From: Chloracidobacterium sp. | GTDB lineage: Bacteria > Acidobacteriota > Blastocatellia > Pyrinomonadales > Pyrinomonadaceae | Length of the DNA stretch: 64,000 bases | Direction of reading: 5' to 3' | Assembly: GCA_016706275.1 (NCBI GenBank) | Contig: JADJJY010000001.1 | Coordinates: 1,054,001 to 1,118,000 of the forward strand | In this document: positions 43,309 to 52,408 of the stretch, in pieces | How positions within the stretch are numbered: position 1 is the first letter of the stretch | Layout of the letters: every line of letters starts with the position of its first letter | Notes under the pieces: generated by a model | What the model saw: only the letters and a program-made list of their open reading frames with translations | Databases searched by the model: none | What the model was told of the DNA's origin: nothing | Program-made: the position numbers and the translations under genes

Positions 43309-44306
43309 TAGATCGGGACACTGACTTGTTGCAATATGTCTTGTAATATCTGCTCGGCCTCCCGGGTGCGGTGACGGAGATTTGCCCCGCGCGAAGCGAC
43401 GATCAGGCGATGTGCAAAACACGGCATTACGAGGCGTTTGATGTCGTCGGCGATGCAGTAATCGCGGCCCTCGATAAAGGCGAGTGCCTGCGCCGAGCGA
43501 AACAGTGCGAGCGAGCCGCGCGGGCTGATGCCGAGCTCGATCATCTCGTGCTTACGCGTCAGATCGACGATCTGTAGCAGATAATCGAGCAGAGCATCGT
43601 CAAACCTTACCTCGGCAACAAGTGCTTGTATCTCAAGCAGTTCGGCCTGCGACATGACTGCCTCGACGGCAATTAGCGGGTCGGCGGATTCACGGTCGCG
43701 TAAGATGCTACGTTCGTCGTTGAGAGCCGGATAGCCGATGTGCAGCCGCAGCATAAAACGGTCAAGCTGCGATTCGGGCAGCGGATATGTGCCGTGATGT
43801 TCGGACGGGTTTTGCGTCGCGACGACCATAAATGGCCTTGGCAAACGCCGCGTCACACCCTCGACCGTGACCTGTTCCTCGGCCATTGCTTCGAGCAGAG
43901 CCGATTGCGTCTTTGGCGTTGCCCGGTTGATCTCGTCCGCGAGCACGATATTTGAAAAGATCGGCCCCGCTTTCCACTCAAAATCACCGCTTTTTTGATT
44001 AAATACCGATAATCCCAGCATATCGGACGGTAGTAGGTCTGAGGTGAACTGGATACGATGAAACGACATCTCGAGTGCACGTGCCAGAGCGTTTGCAAGG
44101 GTTGTTTTTCCTATTCCGGGTACGTCCTCGATCAGCAAATGCCCCTTAGCGAGCACGGCGATCAGAGCAAATTTGACCGTTTCGGATTTGCCCTTAATGA
44201 CGCTCTCGACGGCCGCCTGTAGTTCGGCTATCTTGCCCGATACATCAGTCCTCAAGACAATATCCTTGCCTGCATTTTCAGTTTCTGTACCTATCCAATC
44301 TCTCAT
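43308..44306 (-). CDS. MoxR family AAA+ ATPase
   Basis: From the ATG at 44306 this 332-residue ATPase has Walker A VPGIGKTT at 62-69, Walker B IVLADEINRA at about 119-128, and the sensor VVATQNPSEHHGTYPLPESQLDRF typical of MoxR. C-terminal lid residues follow. MoxR ATPases are chaperone-like partners of DUF58/VWA proteins. The DUF58 gene is downstream. An earlier in-frame start (44372) exists but its extra residues look non-conserved. Confidence 0.92.
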   Translation of the reverse strand: MRDWIGTETENAGKDIVLRTDVSGKIAELQAAVESVIKGKSETVKFALIAVLAKGHLLIEDVPGIGKTTLANALARALEMSFHRIQFTSDLLPSDMLGLSVFNQKSGDFEWKAGPIFSNIVLADEINRATPKTQSALLEAMAEEQVTVEGVTRRLPRPFMVVATQNPSEHHGTYPLPESQLDRFMLRLHIGYPALNDERSILRDRESADPLIAVEAVMSQAELLEIQALVAEVRFDDALLDYLLQIVDLTRKHEMIELGISPRGSLALFRSAQALAFIEGRDYCIADDIKRLVMPCFAHRLIVASRGANLRHRTREAEQILQDILQQVSVPI

Positions 44307-44388
44307 TAAAGCAATACGCGGCGTTTCGCACCGCAAATTTATTCTACCCGATAACAAACCACCGACGTACAAAAAAGTTGCAAAGTTT

Positions 44389-44448
44389 GGAGTCCCGCCT
44401 TTAGGCGGCTTTCCCTGTAGGTAAGGTGCCGCCTAAAAGCGGGACTCC
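44389..44448. repeat. Palindromic repeat GGAGTCCCGCCTTTAGGCGGC
   Basis: Left arm 44389-44409 and right arm 44428-44448 are about 21 bases long with few mismatches around an 18-base loop. It lies between the MoxR and pilin genes. It has no downstream T-run, so it is more likely a dispersed repeat than a terminator. Confidence 0.85.
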
Positions 44449-44543
44449 GAGCTGGAATTGAATTTCGCCGCAAAACCATCTAAACTTTTGAAACTTAATC
44501 AATATCTTTTCGTGTTGAAAACGGGAAAGGTGTAAGCATTTAT

Positions 44544-45023
44544 ATGAACAATCTCAGATCACGTTTTAAAGACCAAAGCGGATTTAATCTTATCGAGTTA
44601 ATGATCGTCATCGCGATCATCGGCCTGCTGATCGGCGTCGGCACGATCGCGTGGCAGGCGGTCATCCGTTCGGGTAACGAAACTGCCGCTGCTCAATCGG
44701 TCGACAACATCCGAAAGTTTCAGGCCCAATACGCATCTCGAAACAAGGGCAGCTTTGCGACGTTTGATGAGCTGATCGCAAAGGTTAGCCTCGATGAAAA
44801 ATTTAAAGGGGAAAGCCCTGTCGTGAACGGTTATGTCTTTACGATGACCGTCGAACCCGCGTCGGCCACAAAGCCCGGCTTTTATTCGATCACTGCCGAC
44901 CCGCAGGTTGCCGACGGAGTCACCGCGACCGGAACGCGGCACTACTATACCGATTCGAGCCTCAGCACAATAAAGGGTACCGACGAAAACCGCCCCGCCA
45001 AGGCGGATGATCCATCTATTTAG
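44544..45023 (+). CDS. Type IV pilin-like prepilin
   Basis: This 159-residue protein carries a class III signal: a short basic leader (MNNLRSRFKDQSG), cleavage after Gly13 before Phe14, Glu18 as the conserved fifth mature residue, and a hydrophobic helix (LIELMIVIAIIGLLIGVGTIAW). The rest is a GspG/PilA-like globular head. No assembly genes (PilB/C/D/Q) are nearby, so it is an orphan pilin or pseudopilin relying on machinery elsewhere. Confidence 0.9.
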   Translation: MNNLRSRFKDQSGFNLIELMIVIAIIGLLIGVGTIAWQAVIRSGNETAAAQSVDNIRKFQAQYASRNKGSFATFDELIAKVSLDEKFKGESPVVNGYVFTMTVEPASATKPGFYSITADPQVADGVTATGTRHYYTDSSLSTIKGTDENRPAKADDPSI

Positions 45024-45088
45024 TGAACAACGAACACTGAATAGTGAACAGTAAAAATTCTTTCGCTATTCACTTTTAGTTATTCACT
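45022..45088. repeat. Inverted repeat after the pilin gene
   Basis: AGTGAACAACGAACACTGAATAG (two arms, 45022-45044 and 45066-45088, pairing with a few mismatches) lies between the pilin stop and the tRNA. The words AGTGAA/ATTCACT recur. It may terminate the pilin transcript. Confidence 0.7.
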
Positions 45089-45100
45089 AGTAACTATTTT

Positions 45101-45175
45101 GCCGTCTTAGCTCAGTGGTAGAGCACTCGCTTCACACGCGATAGGTCACAAGTTCAAATCTTGTAGACGGCACCA
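45101..45175 (+). tRNA. tRNA-Val(CAC)
   Basis: The cloverleaf is complete: acceptor GCCGTCT pairs with AGACGGC, D arm GCTC/GAGC, anticodon loop TTCACAC with anticodon CAC (codon GTG, valine), variable AGGTC, and T arm ACAAG TTCAAAT CTTGT. CCA is encoded. The first anticodon-stem pair (C-U) is mismatched. A strong terminator lies 17 bases downstream. Confidence 0.95.
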
Positions 45176-45191
45176 ATGTTTTCAATAAGTT

Positions 45192-45220
45192 AGGGACATT
45201 CACGGATGTCCCTATTTTTA
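45192..45220 (+). terminator. Terminator after tRNA-Val
   Basis: AGGGACAT (45192-45199) pairs perfectly with ATGTCCCT (45206-45213) over a six-base loop and is followed by ATTTTTA. Confidence 0.85.
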
Positions 45221-45257
45221 TTTCCACTTAAATTTCCACCAAATATTTTCTTTTAGC

Positions 45258-45905
45258 TCAGTTAACCTGGTCCTTAGTTGGATTTGTGTTTTCATATTCG
45301 ATGGCGGTGAGGTAATCATCAGGATTGTTTACATTTAAGAAAAAATGGTTCGCTCCCGGGAGATCTTCATACTCGGCAAATCGTAGGAGCCGTGTATTTA
45401 GTCGGGTTGCTAGATCTTGCAGCCTCCAATTACCGTCAATTATCATTTTCCGGACCTCGGGTAAACAAATGCAGACACGGAAAAGTCCACAAAGCGGTTG
45501 GATGCGTCCATCGGGCTGCTCTGCGAAAACAGCGTCAGCACTGATGTCCGGCGAGTCTGCGAACTGCTTGACGATTGATGACATTCTAATCAGCAAATCA
45601 CCGGTTACAAACGGGAGATCACAGGCGAGTATAGCCGCCCATTCAGTTTTTGCGCGAAATAAAGCTGTATAAAGTCCAATTATGGCACCCCTCGCGTTCG
45701 CTCCGACGAGTTCGTCCTCTATTATTGGCAAAGAGGTAACGTCGGTTGTTAAGCTGCCGACTGCGAATACAGGATCAGCTATCCGCGACAGCTCTGTGGC
45801 CGCACGGTCAAGGAGTGTTTTACCGCCTAGCAGCAAGGTTGGTTTACTCTGACCCATTCGCCGGCTTTGGCCGCCGGCCAAAACAAAACCTTCGATCATA
45901 TTCAC
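45258..45905 (-). CDS. mobA: Molybdenum cofactor guanylyltransferase
   Basis: This 215-residue nucleotidyltransferase attaches GMP to molybdopterin, making the MGD form needed by DMSO-reductase-family enzymes such as formate dehydrogenase. The signature LAGGQSRRMGQSKP is at 9-22, and ACDLPFV follows near residue 97. The formate dehydrogenase at 14392 is a likely client. The gene lies downstream of tRNA-Val on the opposite strand. Confidence 0.88.
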   Translation of the reverse strand: MNMIEGFVLAGGQSRRMGQSKPTLLLGGKTLLDRAATELSRIADPVFAVGSLTTDVTSLPIIEDELVGANARGAIIGLYTALFRAKTEWAAILACDLPFVTGDLLIRMSSIVKQFADSPDISADAVFAEQPDGRIQPLCGLFRVCICLPEVRKMIIDGNWRLQDLATRLNTRLLRFAEYEDLPGANHFFLNVNNPDDYLTAIEYENTNPTKDQVN

Positions 45906-46034
45906 TGTATTCTCAAAAATATGTTCATCGTTCTACTTCATCCTTCGGTACCGGGCTAAGTGACTCAAATCATATTCGAAAAACGGTCTTAATGCTAAAT
46001 TCTAATACTAGACATCGTTGTTGAGAACTAGATC

Positions 46035-46415
46035 ATGAAACTCAGAATTAGAGGAAACACTCTTCGTTTTCGCTTGGGTCGGTCAGAAGTAGAAACTTTT
46101 GGTCGAACGGGAACTATTGGTGATAAGGTGCAGTTTGGCCTTAAAGAGAAAGAATTTGGTTACTTGCTTGAAAAGGCGACCGAAAATAGATTTTTGGCCA
46201 CGTTTACTGACGGAACGATCAAGGTCAGCGTTCCCCCCTCAGAAGCTGATCGTTGGGTCAACACGGACGAGGTTAGCCTTGCCGGAACCTTTATGGCGGA
46301 CGAACAAACCGAAATCAAGATATTGATCGAAAAGGATTTTGTCTGTCTAAATGCCCACAACGACGAAGATCAGTCTGACCGATATCCTCATCCCAAAGGC
46401 GACGATGCCTGTTGA
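46035..46415 (+). CDS. Conserved hypothetical protein (DUF7009-like)
   Basis: This 126-residue beta-rich protein opens MKLRIRGNTLRFRLGRSEVETF, which resembles small bacterial proteins grouped as DUF7009, and ends in a His/Asp-rich tail (NAHNDEDQSDRYPHPKGDDAC) that could bind metal. No function is known. It is divergent from mobA, so a link with molybdenum cofactor use is only suggested by position. Confidence 0.6.
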   Translation: MKLRIRGNTLRFRLGRSEVETFGRTGTIGDKVQFGLKEKEFGYLLEKATENRFLATFTDGTIKVSVPPSEADRWVNTDEVSLAGTFMADEQTEIKILIEKDFVCLNAHNDEDQSDRYPHPKGDDAC

Positions 46416-46497
46416 CCGCACCAAGATGCGCTTGATGCGATCTTTTCTTTAAAACACTTATCACGGGCCAAACGGCTCGGTGTGTCGAACTTGAAAT

Positions 46498-47865
46498 ATG
46501 CACAATGTAGATATCGATCTGGTGGAAATGTCGTTGGACGTCATTAAGTTTGCCATTGCCCGAATATCCGACACGGATCCGAAGCTCGGTTTTCCCAAGA
46601 CCGCCGAAGAGCTAAAGGCTCTGGTTGGCGAGACTGTCACGCCCGCGGGCATCGGCGGCGAAAAGGCGTTTGCGCTTTTTCGCGACGTTCTTGTCAAAGC
46701 GAGTATCTCGATCGACCATCCGCGGCACCTTGCTTTCGTTCCCGCATCGCCGACAAGGGCTGCCGTAATGTTCGATCTAGTTACGTCGGCAACGAGTGTG
46801 CACGGAGCATTTTGGCTTGAGGGGGCAGGGTGTATATTCGCAGAAAATCAGGCAATGGAATGGCTCGTTTCGTTGACCGGGATGCCGGAAGGGAGTTTCG
46901 GTGTTTTTACAAGCGGCGGCACCGAAGCAAACCTTTCGGCAATGGTAACCGCCCGGGAATATTGGCGCAGCCAAGACGACAGCCGGGCTAACCAGCGAGG
47001 CATCGTGATCGCGTCGAACGGGGCACATTCGTCGATCAAGGCTATGGCAAAGGTGATCGATGCCGACGTGCTTCTCGTCGAAACAGAGGATCGATTTGAG
47101 GGTGGCCTACTTGCCGAAACCATCGCTAATATGACGCCGGATGACCGCGAACGTATCTTCGCTGTAATTGCGACGGGCGGAACCACCAACGCCGGCATTA
47201 TCGACGATCTCGCCGGCATTGCCGCTGTATGCAAGACTGAGGACTTATGGTTTCATGTCGACGCCGCATACGGAGGGGGTGCATTGGCGGCCCGTTCGGT
47301 GCGGCACCTATTTAACGGTATCGAAAAAGCCGACACTGTCACTATCGACCCGCACAAGTGGCTTTTTTCGCCATATGATTGTGGTGCGGTCATTTACCGC
47401 GACCCCAATCTCGCAAAAAAAGCTCACGGGCAAGAAGGTTCGTATCTGGATATTTTCAGCGACGAAGGGGCTCGCGGGTTTAATCCCTCGGACTATCAAA
47501 TACAATTGACCCGCCGCGTACGAGGGTTGCCGCTGTGGTTTTCATTGGCAATGCACGGTACGGACAGGTACGAAACGGCTATCGAACGCGGAATTGAGTT
47601 GGCACGGATCGCGGGAAAGTTGATCTCAGAAACCGACTATACGGAACTCGTACGCGAGCCCAGCCTTTCGTGCGTTTTGTTTCGCAGATTGGGATGGTCA
47701 CCCGAAGACTACAGAGCGTGGACATACGAGAACCATAAGTCTGGATTCGCTCTGGTAGCTCCAACCAAGACGAGGGTCGGCGGGGAAACCGTCTCGCGGT
47801 TCTGCTTTATCAATCCGGACACAACGGAAAAGGACATCGCGGACATCCTTGCGACGATGGCCTGA
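46498..47865 (+). CDS. PLP-dependent group II decarboxylase (aromatic amino acid type)
   Basis: This 455-residue enzyme is a type I fold PLP decarboxylase. Motifs are TSGGTEANLSAM (about 138-149), Asp255 in HVDAAYGGG, and the cofactor lysine Lys287 in DPHKWLFSPYDCGA. The family covers aromatic L-amino-acid, glutamate and diaminobutyrate decarboxylases. The sequence looks closest to aromatic/tyrosine-type members, but the substrate is not fixed. Neighbours give no pathway context beyond the tryptophan catabolism elsewhere in the window. Confidence 0.85.
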   Translation: MHNVDIDLVEMSLDVIKFAIARISDTDPKLGFPKTAEELKALVGETVTPAGIGGEKAFALFRDVLVKASISIDHPRHLAFVPASPTRAAVMFDLVTSATSVHGAFWLEGAGCIFAENQAMEWLVSLTGMPEGSFGVFTSGGTEANLSAMVTAREYWRSQDDSRANQRGIVIASNGAHSSIKAMAKVIDADVLLVETEDRFEGGLLAETIANMTPDDRERIFAVIATGGTTNAGIIDDLAGIAAVCKTEDLWFHVDAAYGGGALAARSVRHLFNGIEKADTVTIDPHKWLFSPYDCGAVIYRDPNLAKKAHGQEGSYLDIFSDEGARGFNPSDYQIQLTRRVRGLPLWFSLAMHGTDRYETAIERGIELARIAGKLISETDYTELVREPSLSCVLFRRLGWSPEDYRAWTYENHKSGFALVAPTKTRVGGETVSRFCFINPDTTEKDIADILATMA

Positions 47866-47922
47866 GGCGGCTTAGAAGATCAGTCATATTCCAAAGCTCA
47901 TAATTGTTTGATTCTCACCCTT

Positions 47923-50900
47923 TTATTTTGGTGCCATCATATCTGTGATCTCTTTCCAAGCGATCTCAGCTTTGGCGAGCGCAGCTTGCAGATCTTTGCT
48001 TGCGGCGACCGCTTGCGTGCTTGGGGCGACATCCGCGTCCTGAAGCAGGTCGAGGAGCTGCGTAAATGCACCGCCGAGACGGCCGAGAGCAAAGTCGCTA
48101 ACGGCGACAGGTGTTCCCGGCTTTTGAGGGGTTCCGTCGTTGAGCAATTTGATCTTCGATTCGATCATATCGAGCCGTGCTTTTTGAGCGTCGGTCATCA
48201 GGGCGAGTGTGCGGAGTTTAGCAATCTCGGTCGAGAATTTCTTAACCGATGCCGTCATATCCGCGACACGCTGAATGCCTTTGTAAGCCTGCATCGACAG
48301 GTCAAACTGCTGCTTGAGCCCTAGCGGCGTGGTCTTTACCCGCGGGTCCATACGCACCTTGAGTGTCTGGTTAAACGATTTACCGTCGACAGTCAGCTTG
48401 ACCATATAAAGCCCCGGCATAACCGCCGGCCCTTGTGGGGTCCATGGCGTATCGCCGACGATCGCTGAGATCGGTAGGTCATAACTATCCGACGGCGGAT
48501 TTGCATACATCAGATCCCAAACAAATCGCTGCATACCGGCCTCGTTCTTCAGCGGCTGAAATGGACGGATCCAATATTCCGGCGGATTCACGCGTTTGAG
48601 ATTGACGTCGAGCGGTTTGTCTTCGCTCGTAAAACGCCGCACAAGATTGCCAAGCACGTCTGTGATCTCAAGCACGATCGGCGTCTTTGACGGTGACTTT
48701 AGATAGTAATTGATGATCGCACCGTCGGGCGGATTTTGACCCGCAGGCTCTTCGGGCGGAAACGGGGTGTCGGTGTGCAGGCTGCGTTTGACGCGAGTCG
48801 CGAGTTGCGGTGTAAAGAGCCTCGCAGGTTGCCCTTGGGTCTCAGAACCGATCTGCCTGAGCGGTGTGATGTCATCGAGTATCCAAAACGAACGCCCGTG
48901 CGTGCCGACGACGATATCGTCATCTTTTACAACGAGGTCGCGGATCGACGTCGCCGGCATGTTAAGCCGTAGGGGCTGCCAATTTTCGCCATCGTCGATC
49001 GAATAATAGACTGCCTGTTCGGTGCCGCAAAACAGCAGCCCCCGGCGTTCCGGATCCTCGCGAACCGCATTGACGATGCCGCCGCTCGGGATGCCGTTGA
49101 CAATTTCTTTCCATGTTTTACCGCCGTCCTTTGTTCGATAAATATGCGGCCGCAGGTCGTCGAGCCGAAATGTATTGATGGCCGCGTATGCCGTATTCGC
49201 ATCAAAACGTCCGGCGTCGATGAGCGAAACTTTTGCCCAAGATTTGAGCCCGGGCGGCGTCACATTTGCCCACGTTCTGCCGCCGTTTTTTGTGATATGG
49301 ATGAGGCCGTCATCAGTTCCGGCCCAGATAGTATTGATATCTTTATACGACGGAGCGACCGTGTAAATCACGCCGCGGCGCGGCATCGTGGACATCTCAG
49401 GCGTCTTGTAAATACCGACATTGTCGGGAACATCCCATTTGTCACGCGACAGATCGGGACTGATCACATCCCAGCTTTGCCCGCCGGTCGTCGTTTTGAA
49501 CAGCACGTTACCCGCGAAATAAAGCGTCCGCTTGTCCACCGGTGAAAATATCACCGGAGCCGTTCGCAAATAACGATATTCCCCGCTGCGGATCGCTTCG
49601 GGCATGATGTTTTGGACGTGGCCCGTGCGGCGGTCAAAACGCGAAAGTTTGCCGCCGTAAATTATATTTGGATCGAGCGGATCAGGCGCAACATAGCCAT
49701 ATTCTTCGACCCCGACAGTCATCCAATCTTTGGCAAGTATCGCACCCGTCGAGCCCCTCGAAACGACCGCCGCCGAACCGCTTTCTTGTTGCCCACCAAA
49801 GACCCAATATGGATACTGGTTGTCGGTGATCACGTGATAAAACTGAGCCGTCGGCTGGTTGTACCAACTCGACCAACTATCGCCGCCGTTGACCGTGATC
49901 GTCGCTCCCTGGTCGGTCGCAAAAAGCATGACGTCGGGCTGCTCGGGGTTGATCCAGATGCGGTGATAATCATCGCCGCCCGGAGCACCTTTGAAACCGG
50001 TAAAAGTTTTGCCGCCGTCGGTCGATTTGTACGAAGCGACATTTGCGACAAAGACCGTATTCGAGTCTTTCGGATGCACCCGCAGCTCCGCAAAATCGCT
50101 GCCGCGTCCCCACAAACGAGGATCGCCGTTCACGCGCGTCCAGCTTTCGCCCGCGTCATTTGAACTGTAAATGCCAGCAAATGCACTTTGTGCGTCGACC
50201 GTCGCATACAGCCGTTCATTGTTCGAACGAGATATCGTAAATCCGATTCGTCCCAAACCCTGCTCGACTGTCGGCAAGCCTTTGGTCAGTTTTTTCCAGG
50301 TATTTCCGCCATCGGTTGATTTAAATAAACCGCTTTCTTTACCCTGCCAAGCACCGTTTTCCCACGGGCCTTGACGCCCCGCCCACATATCGGCATAGAC
50401 GATCTTCGGATCTCTCGGGTCGATCTCGACCTGCATCGCACCGGTATTTTCGTCCTTATACAACACACGCTGAAACGAGCTGCCGCCATCGGTCGAGCGA
50501 TAAATACCGCGTTCCTCGTTTGGCCCGTAAGGGTGGCCGAGGACGGCGACGAAGAGGCGGTTTTCGTCCTTAGGGTCGACCGATATCGAAGCGATCTGCT
50601 GGCCTTCGCGTAATCCCAAATGCTCCCAAGTTTTACCGCCGTCACGCGAACGATACATCCCGTCGCCGGTTGCAAGATCAGGCCGCTGCAACCCTTCGCC
50701 GCAGCCGACATAGATCACGTTCGGGTTTGACGGAGCAATTGCGATATCGCCGATCGAGCCGGTCGGCTGATCGTCAAAGATCGGTTTCCAAGTCCGTCCC
50801 GCATCTGTTGTTTTCCAAACACCGCCGTTATTGACGCCGATGTAAAAAACATTTGGCTGCGATGGTATGCCCACCGCGCCGACCGTTCGCCCACCCCGAA

Positions 50901-51042
50901 ACGGCCCGATCATTCGCCATTTCATGCTTTGATAAAGCGATGGCTCGATCTTTTGCGCAGGTGTAAATGAACTAAACGCAAAAAATACGGTTACGGCGGT
51001 GAATAGTACAACTCGCGATATCTTGACGGCTAGCTTGCTCAT
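47923..51042 (-). CDS. Exported giant Asp-box (BNR/sortilin-like) beta-propeller protein 2
   Basis: This 1039-residue paralogue of the protein encoded at 7903 has a signal peptide (residues 1-29) and a good AGGAGAG site. It carries about eleven Asp-boxes (TTDAGRTWKP, SRDGGKTWEH, STDGGNTWKK, TKDGGKTWKE and others) and the family marker HGRSFWILDDITPL near residue 700. An Ig-like module and a helical C terminus follow. It lacks the Gly-rich linkers of paralogue 1. Function is unknown. Such proteins are often annotated as glycosyl hydrolases without catalytic residues being identified. Confidence 0.85.
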   Translation of the reverse strand: MSKLAVKISRVVLFTAVTVFFAFSSFTPAQKIEPSLYQSMKWRMIGPFRGGRTVGAVGIPSQPNVFYIGVNNGGVWKTTDAGRTWKPIFDDQPTGSIGDIAIAPSNPNVIYVGCGEGLQRPDLATGDGMYRSRDGGKTWEHLGLREGQQIASISVDPKDENRLFVAVLGHPYGPNEERGIYRSTDGGSSFQRVLYKDENTGAMQVEIDPRDPKIVYADMWAGRQGPWENGAWQGKESGLFKSTDGGNTWKKLTKGLPTVEQGLGRIGFTISRSNNERLYATVDAQSAFAGIYSSNDAGESWTRVNGDPRLWGRGSDFAELRVHPKDSNTVFVANVASYKSTDGGKTFTGFKGAPGGDDYHRIWINPEQPDVMLFATDQGATITVNGGDSWSSWYNQPTAQFYHVITDNQYPYWVFGGQQESGSAAVVSRGSTGAILAKDWMTVGVEEYGYVAPDPLDPNIIYGGKLSRFDRRTGHVQNIMPEAIRSGEYRYLRTAPVIFSPVDKRTLYFAGNVLFKTTTGGQSWDVISPDLSRDKWDVPDNVGIYKTPEMSTMPRRGVIYTVAPSYKDINTIWAGTDDGLIHITKNGGRTWANVTPPGLKSWAKVSLIDAGRFDANTAYAAINTFRLDDLRPHIYRTKDGGKTWKEIVNGIPSGGIVNAVREDPERRGLLFCGTEQAVYYSIDDGENWQPLRLNMPATSIRDLVVKDDDIVVGTHGRSFWILDDITPLRQIGSETQGQPARLFTPQLATRVKRSLHTDTPFPPEEPAGQNPPDGAIINYYLKSPSKTPIVLEITDVLGNLVRRFTSEDKPLDVNLKRVNPPEYWIRPFQPLKNEAGMQRFVWDLMYANPPSDSYDLPISAIVGDTPWTPQGPAVMPGLYMVKLTVDGKSFNQTLKVRMDPRVKTTPLGLKQQFDLSMQAYKGIQRVADMTASVKKFSTEIAKLRTLALMTDAQKARLDMIESKIKLLNDGTPQKPGTPVAVSDFALGRLGGAFTQLLDLLQDADVAPSTQAVAASKDLQAALAKAEIAWKEITDMMAPK

Positions 51043-51120
51043 AATTGTCTCTCCTGGATAATGCAGAAAGATTAACAGAAAATCAGCCGAGCCGTTATCT
51101 CAAATGGCAGCGTTTCGAAA

Positions 51121-51155
51121 CAAAAAAAGACATCCCCTTTGACGGAGATGTCTTT
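51121..51155 (-). terminator. Terminator after the small Pro-rich gene
   Basis: On the minus strand AAAGACATC and GATGTCTTT (complement arms 51147-51155 and 51126-51134) form a nine-base stem followed by a run of T. It separates the small exported protein from the giant propeller gene downstream. Confidence 0.85.
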
Positions 51156-51175
51156 GTCGAAATTGTTTGCGGCGA

Positions 51176-51400
51176 TTATGCCGTGTACGTGATGTCGCTT
51201 TTCCAAACTGCACCCGTAGATTCGGGTCGCGGCGTCGGTGTCGGTTTCGGCGGCGGTTTAGGCTGCGGATTGACTACCGGCGGCACTTCTTTTGGCGGCG
51301 GTTTTTTTGTGTCGTCTTTTTGAGCCATAGCCGTTAGTGACAGCCCCAGCACAAAAACAAACGTAAATAATATTTTATGTAAAACTTTCATCGTTATCAT
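51176..51400 (-). CDS. Small exported Pro-rich protein
   Basis: This 74-residue protein has a signal peptide (ILFTFVFVLGLSLTAMAQ) and a mature part of about 48 residues dominated by Pro, Lys and Thr (KDDTKKPPPKEVPPVV, PKPTPTPRPE). The start ATG at 51400 has a nearby GAGAGGAAAG site. An ATG three codons later is equally possible. It looks like a short extended envelope or matrix peptide. No family is recognised. Confidence 0.7.
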   Translation of the reverse strand: MITMKVLHKILFTFVFVLGLSLTAMAQKDDTKKPPPKEVPPVVNPQPKPPPKPTPTPRPESTGAVWKSDITYTA

Positions 51401-51552
51401 TTCTTTCCTCTCTCGTTAAATTCACGCCTCTTGGGGAAAGAGGGAAAGTGCGTTTCCGCAGATATCATAGGCAATCTCAATGCCACAGACGGTGTTAAGA
51501 CGCATTAGTTAGGTATTTAGTTGGAAACTTTATTTTTACGCTCATCGCCAAA

Positions 51553-51567
51553 TTTACAAAACTTTAC
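51553..51567 (-). promoter_or_regulatory. Candidate shared regulatory element GTAAAGTTTTGTAAA, second copy
   Basis: On the minus strand this is the same 15-mer as at 7751-7765. It lies about 150 bases upstream of the start of the small Pro-rich gene and the propeller gene after it. A palindromic or repeated GTAAA pair spaced ten bases suggests a regulator site. A nearby divergent TspO-like gene starts at 51650 and could also be affected. Confidence 0.35.
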
Positions 51568-51649
51568 GTTTTGAGGTATTTTCATACGAAATCGTGAATT
51601 CGGCAACCGTTTTGGCATTTTTTTCGAGGTTTGGTGCGATAATCAGGAT

Positions 51650-52408
51650 ATGCAAACAGCCCCAAACACACAGGATCGGATGCGTGCGATCCTACTCATC
51701 GTTGCCACCATAGGCACTATCGTCTTTAACGGGCTAGCCGCCACCGGCTATGTTAACGGAGTGACGCCCGAGCTGATATCGGCAAAATACCCGACCGTTT
51801 TAACACCCGCCGGGTACGCATTTTCGATCTGGAGCCTGATCTATTTAGGAATTATTGCGTTTAGCATTTATCAAGTGCTACCGCGCAATATCGTACGCTT
51901 TCGCCCAGTCCGATCACTCTATATCGCCACCTGCGTATTCAATTGTGCCTGGATATATTTTTGGCACCGCGATCAGATCGGAGTTTGTTTAGCGTTGATC
52001 GCGGGACTGTTATTTACGCTGATCGGGATGATGATATTGCTGCGACGAGCTGGCGGAAATCCGTTATTGACCACTGCTCCATTTGGGATCTATGCGGGTT
52101 GGGTAACAGCGGCAACGCTTGTTAATTTCACAATATTCCTTAAATACATTGGAGCCGAGATCTCGCCGACCACTTGGAATGCTCTCGGAGTCGGTATTCT
52201 AGTCATCGCAGCAGCGGCAGCATTTATCGTTCGCTGGCGGCTGCAAAATTACATTTATCCGCTCGCTGTCGCTTGGGCGGCAACAGCTATAGCCGTCAAG
52301 CAGAGCGGCAATACGCCGATCGTCGTCGCGGCGGCATTTTGTACCGTCACCTGCCTAGTTGTCGCCGGCAGCGTCGTCACCAGCCTAAAGGACTCGACAA
52401 GTGAATAA
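51650..52408 (+). CDS. TspO/MBR-like tryptophan-rich membrane protein
   Basis: This 252-residue integral membrane protein has seven likely helices (for example residues 13-32, 54-75, 84-100, 107-128, 143-160, 172-192, 203-245). Aromatic segments FSIWSLIYLGI and AGWVTAATLVNF resemble the TspO/MBR-related tryptophan-rich family. Its role in bacteria is unclear (tetrapyrrole binding has been proposed for TspO). It overlaps the aroDE start by eight bases. Confidence 0.7.
   Translation: MQTAPNTQDRMRAILLIVATIGTIVFNGLAATGYVNGVTPELISAKYPTVLTPAGYAFSIWSLIYLGIIAFSIYQVLPRNIVRFRPVRSLYIATCVFNCAWIYFWHRDQIGVCLALIAGLLFTLIGMMILLRRAGGNPLLTTAPFGIYAGWVTAATLVNFTIFLKYIGAEISPTTWNALGVGILVIAAAAAFIVRWRLQNYIYPLAVAWAATAIAVKQSGNTPIVVAAAFCTVTCLVVAGSVVTSLKDSTSE

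Noticed and set aside
45107..45262. Direct repeat TTAGCTCAGT in the tRNA and again at 45253, as a possible attachment site
   Set aside because: Only ten bases, no integrase or mobile gene, and the distance is too short for an element.
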